Part shown: positions 15,068-23,154 of the stretch, piece by piece
How positions within the stretch are numbered: the stretch's first letter is position 1
How the letters are laid out: each line of letters starts with the position of its first letter
NCBI GenBank assembly: GCA_937900965.1
Contig: CALCGJ010000252.1
Coordinates: forward strand, 1-34,324
DNA: 34,324 bases
Direction: 5' to 3'
DNA from: an uncultured Bacteroidota bacterium
GTDB lineage: Bacteria; Bacteroidota; Bacteroidia; Bacteroidales; FEN-979
Notes under the pieces: model-generated
Databases searched by the model: none
What the model was told of the DNA's origin: nothing
What the model saw: the letters and a program-made list of their open reading frames with translations, nothing else
Translations under genes and position numbers: made by a program

Positions 15068-16417
15068 ATGGCGATCCAGGAGCAATCCACCGGGAAAAAA
15101 AGTGTCGGAGAACGCCTGCGTAAAGTCTCGCAGAATTTCTTTCTGCATATTCATGCCCCAAAAATCTCTGCAGATACCCTGGCCCCTTCAACCACGATGG
15201 GCCTGGGTGTTATACTTGTCTCACTCTTTGCTGTTCAACTCGCCTCGGGGATGCTGGTGATGATTCACTATACCCCTTCCGTTGATGCAGCCTATTTCTC
15301 AGTGAAAGAGATTATCTTTTATGTGCCAGGGGGAAGGGTGTTCCGAAACGTCCACCGCTGGTCGGCGCATGCCATGGTATTCGTCACGTTTCTGCACCTG
15401 TTCAGAACCTTCTACAAAGGAGCTTATTACGGATCGCGGAGAAGCAACTGGGTGATTGGTGTAATCATGCTGATAGTTGTGATGATGATGAGTTTCAGCG
15501 GATATCTGCTTCCCTGGGATCAACTGGCATTTTGGGCGGTGACAATAGGGTCCAACATCGCCGCATCGTTCCGTGAGTTCACAGACCTGCTGGGGGTTAC
15601 CGATTATGTTGATCCCGGAGGCTTTTTCCGAAAAGTCCTTCTAGGTGGTGAGGAGGTAGGGCAAGCCACGCTCACCCGCTTCTTCACCCTCCATGTGATC
15701 ATTCTGCCAGTAACCCTGCTCGTGTTGATCGGTTACCACTTCTGGCGAATCCGGAAGGATGGCGGATTGTCCTATCCCCTCACTGCTTCCGACAAATCGA
15801 CAGAAGAGATCCCTGCATGGCCAACAGCTCTCTGGGCCGAAGTCTCCATCTTCCTGGGTATTGTTGCACTTGTACTGATTTTTGGTCTGCTGGTCGACGC
15901 TCCTTTAAAGATCCTTGCCAATCCCAATCTCCCCGAGAATCCGGCCAAGTCGCCCTGGTACCTGCTTGGGATACAGGAAATTGTCTCCTACTCCGCGTTT
16001 ATGGGAGGATTTGTCATCCCTCTTCTTTTCTTATCCTTTCTCTTCTATATCCCCTGGTTTGATCCAAGCGGTGACACCCATCAGGGGAGATGGTTCAGCG
16101 GGAAGAAAGGATTGAAGATAACCTGGCTTTCTTTGCTTGTGGGAAGTGGCTTCACCATATTACTTGTCGCGCTATCCCTTTTCATCAGGATTCCCGGCCA
16201 CCAGGGCTCCTCTCTGACCATCATCCTTACCATGATCCTGAATCCGGGAACCCTTTCGGTAATCATCTATTTTATATGGGCACTCCTGGTCTGGCGATCT
16301 ACCTCCTCCCGGCGACTGACAGTAATGGCTCTCTTTACCGCATTCATGACCGGATGGACCATCTTCATGATTATCGGGATCTGGTTCCGGGGTGAAAACT
16401 GGCAATTTTTCGTATGA
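15068..16417 (+). CDS. Cytochrome b subunit (b6-type) of a bc complex
   Basis: A protein of 449 residues, with N- and C-terminal cytochrome b halves in one chain and about nine membrane segments. Heme ligands are His96 and His110 in helix B (within VHRWSAHAMVFVTFLHLF) and His209 and His224 in helix D. The latter pair is 15 apart as in cytochrome b6, not 14 as in mitochondrial cytochrome b. SFSGYLLPWDQLAFWAVTIG is the conserved stretch after helix C. The C-terminal half has NPAKSPWYLLGIQEI, where SPWY replaces the PEWY of the outer quinol site, a variant known in complexes from anaerobes. The protein oxidises quinol, presumably menaquinol. Its stop overlaps the start of the cytochrome c gene. 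Confidence 0.93.
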   Translation: MAIQEQSTGKKSVGERLRKVSQNFFLHIHAPKISADTLAPSTTMGLGVILVSLFAVQLASGMLVMIHYTPSVDAAYFSVKEIIFYVPGGRVFRNVHRWSAHAMVFVTFLHLFRTFYKGAYYGSRRSNWVIGVIMLIVVMMMSFSGYLLPWDQLAFWAVTIGSNIAASFREFTDLLGVTDYVDPGGFFRKVLLGGEEVGQATLTRFFTLHVIILPVTLLVLIGYHFWRIRKDGGLSYPLTASDKSTEEIPAWPTALWAEVSIFLGIVALVLIFGLLVDAPLKILANPNLPENPAKSPWYLLGIQEIVSYSAFMGGFVIPLLFLSFLFYIPWFDPSGDTHQGRWFSGKKGLKITWLSLLVGSGFTILLVALSLFIRIPGHQGSSLTIILTMILNPGTLSVIIYFIWALLVWRSTSSRRLTVMALFTAFMTGWTIFMIIGIWFRGENWQFFV

Positions 16418-18567
16418 AAAACGAGAATCGCTACCGGTTTTACTTCTCCCAAACAGCCAAGTTTTCGGCACTGTTGATCATCTTTGTTCTCGTGGTTGGG
16501 TGGGTCAGCGAAGGACTCTTCCCATCCTGGAGAATACTGCAGCGGGAGTACCGCCGGACGCTCCGTAAAGAGTTTAAAGATCCCGCTGAACGAAGCACAC
16601 TGATCCCTGAACCCGGGGTTTACCAGGTTGTACTACCCGAACTGAAACGGACAGACCGCTGCGTAACATGCCACCTTGCCATTGAAGGTTCGGTACTCGA
16701 TTCACTGAACCAGCCCTTTACGCCTCATCCGGGAGAATACCTGGAGCATCATCCGGTGAAACGGTTCGGATGTACCATCTGCCATGGCGGCCAGGGACAG
16801 GCGCTCGACAAACGGAATGCCTTTGCCCAAAATCCGAGTAACGACTGGGATCAACCAGTGCTTGAACCACCCTTTATCGAATCTTCCTGTGGAAAATGCC
16901 ATCTATCCCTTTTTTCCGCTGACTCAATTCTGGAGGGAAGTACCGTTCTGGCTCTCGGGCGCACCATTTTCCTCCGTGAGGGATGTCTCGGTTGTCACAA
17001 AGCGAGAGGGGTTGGCGGAATGCTTGGTCCCGATCTGACCGCCCAGGGCGATAAATCAAAGCATGAATACAACTTCCGTAACATCAAGGGAAGCCAGACA
17101 ATCTCCAACTGGCTTGAGCAGCATTTTGTGGATCCGGAGATGGTTTCACCCGGTTCCAGGATGCTGCAATACGACCTTCCCAAAAGCGACCTGGAGGCGC
17201 TGGCTACCTGTGTAATGGGGCTCTCCAATCCCGACCTGCCCTATACATACATAGGATTAAATGTGCTCAAAGAGCTGAAAGGGGTACGTCCCGAACTTGC
17301 AGGAGTTTCACTTTATGAGATGACCTGCTCTGCCTGCCACGGAGCCACGGGAGAGGGAAAGGCATATACCGAGTTTAAATCGGGTGTTCCGGCGATTGGG
17401 AAACCCGGATTCCTGGCTATTGCATCTCAGGAATACATTGACTTTATCCTGAAGTATGGCCGTACCAATCAGCTTATGACCTCCTGGTCACCTGGCTTCT
17501 CAGGACTTTTGGCAAATGAAGTCTCCGGAATCAACAGCTTTGTTCGCTCCCGTCGGGTTACCAATTCGACCTGGAGTAAGACGGCAACACTCGTCAGATC
17601 AGGGAATGGGTCAGGAACAGAGGGAGAAATGATTTATCGCAGCCATTGCCAGACCTGTCATGGGGCCGATGCAAAAGGGGACCTGGCTATAGGATTCAAC
17701 AACCCGGATTTCTTCCGTGCAGCCTCATTGGAATATGTGTATTATACACTATTCCGGGGACGTATGAACACTGCGATGCCTTCGTGGTCGATATTCAGCG
17801 ATGAGGAGATGGCTGACTTGCTGGAATACATCAGTTCATTACCCCTAAATCCCCTGAAGGGGACTTACTCCGCTTCGCGGTTACCCCTAAATCCTCGTTT
17901 GCTTCTCCCGAGTACTCGGGATCGCAAGGGGACTTACTCCCCCTTTAGGGGGCCGGGGGGTGAGTCAGGATCCGGCATCCGGCATCCGGCATCTGGGAGT
18001 GAGCGCTTCCATTACCTCTGTTCCCGCTGCCACGGGGAGCATGGCGAAGGAGCTACCGGTCCGGCGATATTGAACCGGGATTTTCTGTTGACGGCGGATG
18101 ATAAATTCCTATATCAAACCATCTCCTCGGGCAGATCGCATACTCCAATGCACGGATGGACAAGACCCGGAAGCCAGGAGGGTGGATTACAACCAGGTGA
18201 GATATACGATATTATCGGCTTTATGCGCTCATGCAGCGACACCGTCTGGGAATATATTTACCCGGGTCCAACCCTGGGGAGCAAAGAGCTTGGGAAAGAG
18301 ATATTTGGCAATTTGTGTGCCGAATGTCACGGCATCCAGGGAACCGGACTGAAAGCGCCCTCTCTGAATGATCAAGTATTCTTAAATGCAGCTACCAATG
18401 GCTTCCTGCTTGCCACCATCACCCTGGGAAGACCAGGTACAGCCATGCCGGTGTGGGGAGGTGAATCCGAGGATCATCCTAAATTGACTGCGGGACAACG
18501 ACACGACCTGGTAGCTTATTTAAGATCATGGCAATTAGTCCATCTACCCTTTAAAGAAAAGAAGTAA
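16414..18567 (+). CDS. Membrane-anchored octaheme cytochrome c subunit of the bc complex
   Basis: A protein of 717 residues, overlapping the cytochrome b stop by 4 bp (ATGA), so translation is likely coupled. One membrane anchor lies at residues 17-36. Eight CxxCH sites occur at 83, 120, 159, 191, 305, 412, 536 and 635. The first four form an N-terminal multiheme part. The last four belong to separate class I cytochrome c modules, each with a distal 'GR...MP.W'-type Met ligand (about Met355, 455, 579 and 678). It should accept electrons from the Rieske cluster and pass them along the periplasmic heme chain. Residues about 476-530 are low-complexity (NPLKGTYSASRLPLNPRLLL and following), encoded by inserted DNA repeats with the frame kept. 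The fusion of eight hemes in one subunit is unusual. Confidence 0.88.
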   Translation: MKNENRYRFYFSQTAKFSALLIIFVLVVGWVSEGLFPSWRILQREYRRTLRKEFKDPAERSTLIPEPGVYQVVLPELKRTDRCVTCHLAIEGSVLDSLNQPFTPHPGEYLEHHPVKRFGCTICHGGQGQALDKRNAFAQNPSNDWDQPVLEPPFIESSCGKCHLSLFSADSILEGSTVLALGRTIFLREGCLGCHKARGVGGMLGPDLTAQGDKSKHEYNFRNIKGSQTISNWLEQHFVDPEMVSPGSRMLQYDLPKSDLEALATCVMGLSNPDLPYTYIGLNVLKELKGVRPELAGVSLYEMTCSACHGATGEGKAYTEFKSGVPAIGKPGFLAIASQEYIDFILKYGRTNQLMTSWSPGFSGLLANEVSGINSFVRSRRVTNSTWSKTATLVRSGNGSGTEGEMIYRSHCQTCHGADAKGDLAIGFNNPDFFRAASLEYVYYTLFRGRMNTAMPSWSIFSDEEMADLLEYISSLPLNPLKGTYSASRLPLNPRLLLPSTRDRKGTYSPFRGPGGESGSGIRHPASGSERFHYLCSRCHGEHGEGATGPAILNRDFLLTADDKFLYQTISSGRSHTPMHGWTRPGSQEGGLQPGEIYDIIGFMRSCSDTVWEYIYPGPTLGSKELGKEIFGNLCAECHGIQGTGLKAPSLNDQVFLNAATNGFLLATITLGRPGTAMPVWGGESEDHPKLTAGQRHDLVAYLRSWQLVHLPFKEKK
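17839..17992. repeat. Composite repeat insertion inside the cytochrome c gene
   Basis: TTACCCCTAAATCC occurs at 17839-17852 and 17881-17894; AAGGGGACTTACTCC occurs at 17857-17871 and 17926-17940. These mark two copies of one cassette, the second with extra sequence. Palindromes include CCCCTGAAGGGG at 17851-17862, CCCGAGTACTCGGG at 17907-17920, and CCCCC paired with GGGGG at 17939-17952. Three heptamers CCGGCAT follow at 17972-17992. All of it is read through in frame as a linker between cytochrome modules six and seven. Confidence 0.88.
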
Positions 18568-18595
18568 ACTGCCCACTGCCTACTGCCAACTGTCC
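18568..18595. repeat. Heptamer array filling a convergent gap exactly
   Basis: Four 7-bp units (ACTGCCC, ACTGCCT, ACTGCCA, ACTGTCC) occupy all 28 bp between the stop codon of the cytochrome gene and the stop codon of the PEP carboxylase gene. Confidence 0.9.
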
Positions 18596-21142
18596 TCACA
18601 CGGAGTTCCGACTTGCATTGATATTGCCATATAAAGACCTGGTAACCAGCTTCTCATACAACTCTTGATTTTCTGTATCCTGGCTGACCTTCTGCAGGGC
18701 ATACTGCTGAATTACCAGGAGGGGAAGTACGATCTTTTCTCTGATCATGATCGATTCCCTGGCTATGGGTTCCTCTTCCATCAATAAGCTGAATCCAGAA
18801 ATGAGCAATAGCATCTCCTTAGATAATTTATACTCATCATAAAGGATGTCCCAGAAATCTTTGAATTCCTCATCTTCCCGGATGTAGGCAGTCAGCTCAA
18901 AATAACATTTTGACAAAGACATCATACTGTTAAGGACAAGAGTTTTAAAGAATGAAACTTCATTGAACATCTTCTTTAACTCTTCAAGTCGACCCTGATC
19001 AACCAATACCCGGATCGCGGTACCAATACCAAAATAACCCGGAACGTTTTGCTTTAACTGACTCCATGAACCTACGTAAGAGATAGCCCTCAGGTTTGTC
19101 AGTTCCAGCTTTTTACCAGCGCCTCTTTTTCCTGGCCGACTTCCGATATTAGCCTTATCATAATATGTTAATGCACTTTTCTTTTCAAGGTAAGGGATGA
19201 ACATTTCATGCTCTTTCAGGGCACTATATTTTTCAAAACTAATGGTTGCCAGTTCATCCATTAGTTGTCTGGATTCCTGAGTAATGAAATTCACTGTTCC
19301 CAGAATATTCCTGGATAATCCTGCTGTAAGCAGCTGTTCGTAATTATGAATGAATTGCTCTTCATTCCCGTATTTGCTGGTTATTGTTTGACCCTGGATG
19401 GTCAACTGAATCTCATGATTGGCAATAAACTGACTTTGTGCCGCATAGAACCGGTGAGACTTACCACCGCCACGGGCAGGCGGTCCCCCTCTTCCGTCGA
19501 AGAAGATTGCTTTGATTCTGTTCTTCTCACAAATTGCTGACAGTTTTTCTTTCGTCTTGAATATTGACCAGTTCGCTTTCAGGTATCCCCCATCTTTGGT
19601 TCCGTCAGAAAAACCCAGCATAATCGTTTGTTTATCCTTACGTTGAGAAATGTGGGATCGATATTCAGAAATATCAAAAAGTTCCTGCATGGTTAATTCA
19701 GAACTATCCATTCCAACCATTGTTTCGAAGAGCGGGATTATATCAAATGTGATCTCCTGACCTTCCCAACCGCACCATCTGAAGAGACCATAAACAAAGA
19801 GTACGGAGAATATATCTTCAGAATTACTTATGATGTACCGATTGCAACCCTCTTCACCATTTTTCCGCTGAATGGTTTTTAATTGTGTGATATTTATAAT
19901 CGTCTCTTTAACTATCTCATCCTTAAAGCTGTGAGCATTACATCGTGCGTTTTTATGAAGCAGGATTCGGATCAATTCCTCTTTGCCCAGTTCATCAAGA
20001 CTCTCTGAGATTATTTTCTCTTTGATTAAGATCGCTTCTATTACTTGTTTGTGAATACGATGGTCTTGCCTGATATCAAGTGTCGCAAAATGGGTCTTGA
20101 AAATATTGACTTTTCCTATCAGGTTATCAAGGTTTTTCAGGTATAAGTTATGGTAATTATTTACTACCAATTTTCTTACAGCATAGAGTGGATTAATGAT
20201 CTCTTCAAAATGCATGGATTTCTCAGGATCAAACATTGTATTGTATAAACGGTCCCGAAGATCGCTGAGGGTATCTTCTACCTCTTTAAACGTGAGCTTA
20301 TGTTGTAAACTCTTAACATCATGGTAATAACATTTCATCAACGTCATTCGCAGTTCATCTGCCACATCCATCGTTATATCAGCTGTTACATAAGGATTTC
20401 CATCCCTGTCCCCTCCCGGCCAAAAGCCAAGTTTGATGATGCCGGGATTATCAAAATCACTATTTCTTACATTCTCTTTGATATAATCATATAGATTCCC
20501 CATTGCATGATAATATACATTTCTAAGAAAATAGATGATATTTTTTGCCTCATCGAGGGGTGTGGGTTTTTTAGAGTTAATCAACGAAGTCAATCCCAGT
20601 TGTTGCAGGGTCATGTCTATCTCATTGATTCTGTCAACGGCAATAAGCGATCTCAGCGTGTTGATGATATCCAGAACTGCAGGAGTATAGAACTGGGTAG
20701 GATGTGCGGTCAATACGATCCGGGCACTGAAGGTTGATAATTTCTCAGCTATTATATCCCAAATTTCCTGGCTGTCTACCATTTGGAAGAAATCGTTAAT
20801 GGAGAGATCGTCGCTAAGTTCATGCATTTTTGTAAAGGCAGCATCTTCCACACTGTCATACAGGACAACCTGTCTTTCAACAAAGTGTATGACCTTAAAC
20901 ATGAAATCCGTTTTCTCCTTCTCTGTCTCAATGTTAGCATAGTTGCTAAAAAATGAATCAAGAATCTTCACCGGATTTTCTCCTGCTTCAAGACCTTTTT
21001 TACAAACCTGATAAAGCATTGGAATGAGCATTCCGATGTTACTCCCTTTGCTGTAAGGCAGGTTCAGGAACAAGCTGTTATAAATATCGAACTTGTTTCT
21101 AACCGATTTTTCAAACTCTTCAACTTGCTTTGATTTATACAT
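18596..21142 (-). CDS. ppc: Phosphoenolpyruvate carboxylase
   Basis: A protein of 848 residues, near the usual family length. It carries VLTAHPTQF with catalytic His147, GFWPGGDRDGNPYV at 239-252, MLGFSDGTKDGGYLKANW at 508-525, FFDGRGGPPARGGG at 547-560 (the glycine-rich bicarbonate/PEP loop, usually FHGRGG..GRGGG), QGQTITSKYG, and GSRPGKRGAG. The end is NINASRNSV, a Bacteroidota-style variant of the usual 'RNTG' C-terminus. The enzyme makes oxaloacetate from PEP and bicarbonate in the cytoplasm and replenishes the TCA cycle. The gene lies 55 bp after a sulfotransferase gene on the same strand; functional linkage is not evident. The GRGG loop has Phe-Asp where most members have Phe-His, as seen in this subgroup. 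Confidence 0.94.
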   Translation of the reverse strand: MYKSKQVEEFEKSVRNKFDIYNSLFLNLPYSKGSNIGMLIPMLYQVCKKGLEAGENPVKILDSFFSNYANIETEKEKTDFMFKVIHFVERQVVLYDSVEDAAFTKMHELSDDLSINDFFQMVDSQEIWDIIAEKLSTFSARIVLTAHPTQFYTPAVLDIINTLRSLIAVDRINEIDMTLQQLGLTSLINSKKPTPLDEAKNIIYFLRNVYYHAMGNLYDYIKENVRNSDFDNPGIIKLGFWPGGDRDGNPYVTADITMDVADELRMTLMKCYYHDVKSLQHKLTFKEVEDTLSDLRDRLYNTMFDPEKSMHFEEIINPLYAVRKLVVNNYHNLYLKNLDNLIGKVNIFKTHFATLDIRQDHRIHKQVIEAILIKEKIISESLDELGKEELIRILLHKNARCNAHSFKDEIVKETIINITQLKTIQRKNGEEGCNRYIISNSEDIFSVLFVYGLFRWCGWEGQEITFDIIPLFETMVGMDSSELTMQELFDISEYRSHISQRKDKQTIMLGFSDGTKDGGYLKANWSIFKTKEKLSAICEKNRIKAIFFDGRGGPPARGGGKSHRFYAAQSQFIANHEIQLTIQGQTITSKYGNEEQFIHNYEQLLTAGLSRNILGTVNFITQESRQLMDELATISFEKYSALKEHEMFIPYLEKKSALTYYDKANIGSRPGKRGAGKKLELTNLRAISYVGSWSQLKQNVPGYFGIGTAIRVLVDQGRLEELKKMFNEVSFFKTLVLNSMMSLSKCYFELTAYIREDEEFKDFWDILYDEYKLSKEMLLLISGFSLLMEEEPIARESIMIREKIVLPLLVIQQYALQKVSQDTENQELYEKLVTRSLYGNINASRNSV

Positions 21143-21197
21143 ACAGTTAGTTCTAATTTTCTTTTTTACTTCCAGGGTCTAAAGAAATACTGCAGGG

Positions 21198-22331
21198 TCA
21201 TCCAGGAGAAGGATAGCCCCAGGCATCGAACGCGAATTTAAACTCCCTCTTTACAAGCTCCATCTGATAAGGGGAAAGATTCAATTTATTCCCCTTGAAG
21301 CCCCTGGTCTCTTCCACATGTTGTTCAACCAACTTTAGCCCCAGTTCACGTTGAGGGAAGTTGAATTTCAGGTATACCTGCTCTAACTCCTTAACCGGAT
21401 CAGCCATCAGATCCTCATATCTCATCTCATACAAATTTCCGGGAGGAACTTTATCACGATCATCGAGGTACTTTTTCATCAAAGCCCGGTAGACATATAT
21501 CATGTTCTCCTCCACCAGCTGATCGGTGATTGTGTGATATTCCAGCTTGGGGAGAAGTTGCATTAAGAAGTGCAGCGTTGAGGAATAGACCTCTGCAGGA
21601 TTGCGATGGATAAAGATAAACTTTGCATCCGGAAAGATCTTCAGGAGTTGTGGGATCCGGCCTGTGTTTGGAGGATTCTTGGATATGAACAGGTTACCAC
21701 TGGTGTTCCTGATCGCTTTTTTTATCAGCAAAGAGTACTCCTCTCCCCACTCTTCCAACATCTCCGGTGGCAACTCGGTAAATTCAATATACCTGTTGTA
21801 AAATTCCTTCGTTTTTTTGGGAAATAACCAGAAAAAGTAGTAGGATACCGGCACCTTCATACCCAGTGTAAATTCCTCTTCTTCAGGATATTCAGCATCC
21901 AGTTCAATAGAATCAGCAAGCCGGTTGGGAGGTAGTGCAAGCTTCAGGAACAGCTCAAATAACCGTCGTCCAACCCTATTCACCATGTTATTCGGGAAGA
22001 GACTCTGGAAGGTAGTCACATAAGCCATTTCCGGATTTCTCGTCACCAGGTTGTGAAGGTGGGTGGTGCCGCTGCGCCAGTGTCCGATAATGAAAACAGG
22101 CGGGTGTTCAATTGTTTCCAGGCGAATCTTCGGGTCGATGTATTTTTTCTCATAAAATCGAAAAGGGGCGTTTAGAAAATTCAGCAGGTAACTCCCCAGC
22201 ACCTTGGGATAATATTTCGGATGGACAGGGTATTTCCAGAAGAGTCTGTCCAGAATCCGGAAGGAGAAGCCCGGTGCAGGTGGGACAAAGATGGAGAAGT
22301 ATTGTCGTAATTTTCTTTCCTGTTGATTCAT
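21198..22331 (-). CDS. Sulfotransferase family protein (PAPS-dependent type)
   Basis: A protein of 377 residues. Residues 78-95 contain PVFIIGHWRSGTTHLHNL, the 5'-phosphosulfate-binding loop (GxxRSGTT). Residues 238-252 contain FIFIHRNPAEVYSST, the 3'-phosphate-binding motif with Arg243 and Ser250. LFISKNPPNTGRIPQLLKIF between them is typical of the bacterial Sulfotransfer_3-like family. The family transfers sulfate from PAPS to hydroxyl or amino groups of lipids, sugars or peptides. No signal peptide is seen, so it acts in the cytoplasm. It is divergent from a T9SS protein gene and an arylsulfotransferase-like gene. The acceptor is unknown. Confidence 0.88.
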   Translation of the reverse strand: MNQQERKLRQYFSIFVPPAPGFSFRILDRLFWKYPVHPKYYPKVLGSYLLNFLNAPFRFYEKKYIDPKIRLETIEHPPVFIIGHWRSGTTHLHNLVTRNPEMAYVTTFQSLFPNNMVNRVGRRLFELFLKLALPPNRLADSIELDAEYPEEEEFTLGMKVPVSYYFFWLFPKKTKEFYNRYIEFTELPPEMLEEWGEEYSLLIKKAIRNTSGNLFISKNPPNTGRIPQLLKIFPDAKFIFIHRNPAEVYSSTLHFLMQLLPKLEYHTITDQLVEENMIYVYRALMKKYLDDRDKVPPGNLYEMRYEDLMADPVKELEQVYLKFNFPQRELGLKLVEQHVEETRGFKGNKLNLSPYQMELVKREFKFAFDAWGYPSPG

Positions 22332-22409
22332 TTCAGCCTGTACTGGAGGATCAAACGATAAATATAGAAAGAAAAATGCGTATCTTTATATAATCTAAAC
22401 CCATTTGTC

Positions 22410-23078
22410 ATGAAAATAAAACTTCTATTTATTGTTCTTATTACCTCCGTCCCTGGATTTTCCCAGAATGGGTTGGAGTCAATCTATTCCCAGATAAGCG
22501 TAAATCCTGCTGCATTGGATTTTGATTCTACAATTGTGAATCAAACAATTACCCTTCAGACAGTTGTTAAAAACACCGGTTTCGGTTTGTTAACTGTGAC
22601 CGACATTACCTCCAACAAGCCTGTCTTTGATGCCTCTCCAACAACGTTCACCCTAATTGACAACCAGGAACAGATCGTGGAGGTGACCTTTACTCCTGAT
22701 ATGGCAAGTTCATTTTACGCAACTCTTTCCATTTTGAATGACTCTCCTACATCACTGGTGGAGGTGATATGTACCGGAGTTGGACGATGGCCGTTAGGGG
22801 TGGATCTGCTGAAACAGGAAGCAAAACCATTCACCATTTATCCCAACCCCGTCTCAAATCGACTTCTTCTCACGCTGAATCTCTCAGAAGAGGAATACAT
22901 TGCGATTGATATATGCAGCCCGGATGGAAAGAGGAAACAGTTAATTAACACATTGTATCACATTGGATCACACCAATTGGATCTTTCATCAGGTATCCAG
23001 GATCTGGCATCCGGCATCTATCTCCTTCAGATCAGGATTGGGCAGAAAAGTTATTCTGAAAAGCTGATTAAATTTTAA
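22410..23078 (+). CDS. T9SS-exported protein with choice-of-anchor/ASH-like domain
   Basis: A protein of 222 residues: signal peptide to about residue 18 (PGFSQ), then one immunoglobulin-like domain (ISVNPAALDFDSTIVNQTIT, VVKNTGFGLLTVTDITSNKP, IVEVTFTPDMASSFYATLSI) of the ASPM/SPD-2/Hydin or 'choice-of-anchor D' type. From about residue 145 a type A T9SS sorting domain follows (FTIYPNPVSNRLLLTL to SGIYLLQIRIGQKSYSEKLI KF). It should be secreted by T9SS and attached to the cell surface. With only one domain and no catalytic motif it is probably structural or an adhesin fragment. The arylsulfotransferase-like gene follows 76 bp later. Confidence 0.8.
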   Translation: MKIKLLFIVLITSVPGFSQNGLESIYSQISVNPAALDFDSTIVNQTITLQTVVKNTGFGLLTVTDITSNKPVFDASPTTFTLIDNQEQIVEVTFTPDMASSFYATLSILNDSPTSLVEVICTGVGRWPLGVDLLKQEAKPFTIYPNPVSNRLLLTLNLSEEEYIAIDICSPDGKRKQLINTLYHIGSHQLDLSSGIQDLASGIYLLQIRIGQKSYSEKLIKF

Positions 23079-23114
23079 GACCATCCAATCTCAGATCTGT
23101 GCTTATTGTTTCCG

Positions 23115-23122
23115 TATATTTG
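23115..23122 (+). promoter_or_regulatory. TAnnTTTG -7 box of the arylsulfotransferase-like gene
   Basis: TATATTTG lies 32 bp before the ATG at 23155 and indicates that this gene has its own promoter apart from the 22410 gene. Confidence 0.5.
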
Positions 23123-23154
23123 TCATCTCATTTTGTATAAAAACCATTCCAGGT

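Noticed and set aside
22990-23020. Heptamer-like run (ATCCAGG, ATCTGGC, ATCCGGC) inside the 22410 gene
   Set aside because: The encoded SGIQDLASGIYLLQI is the normal end of a type A T9SS sorting domain, so protein constraint explains the sequence without a repeat insertion.
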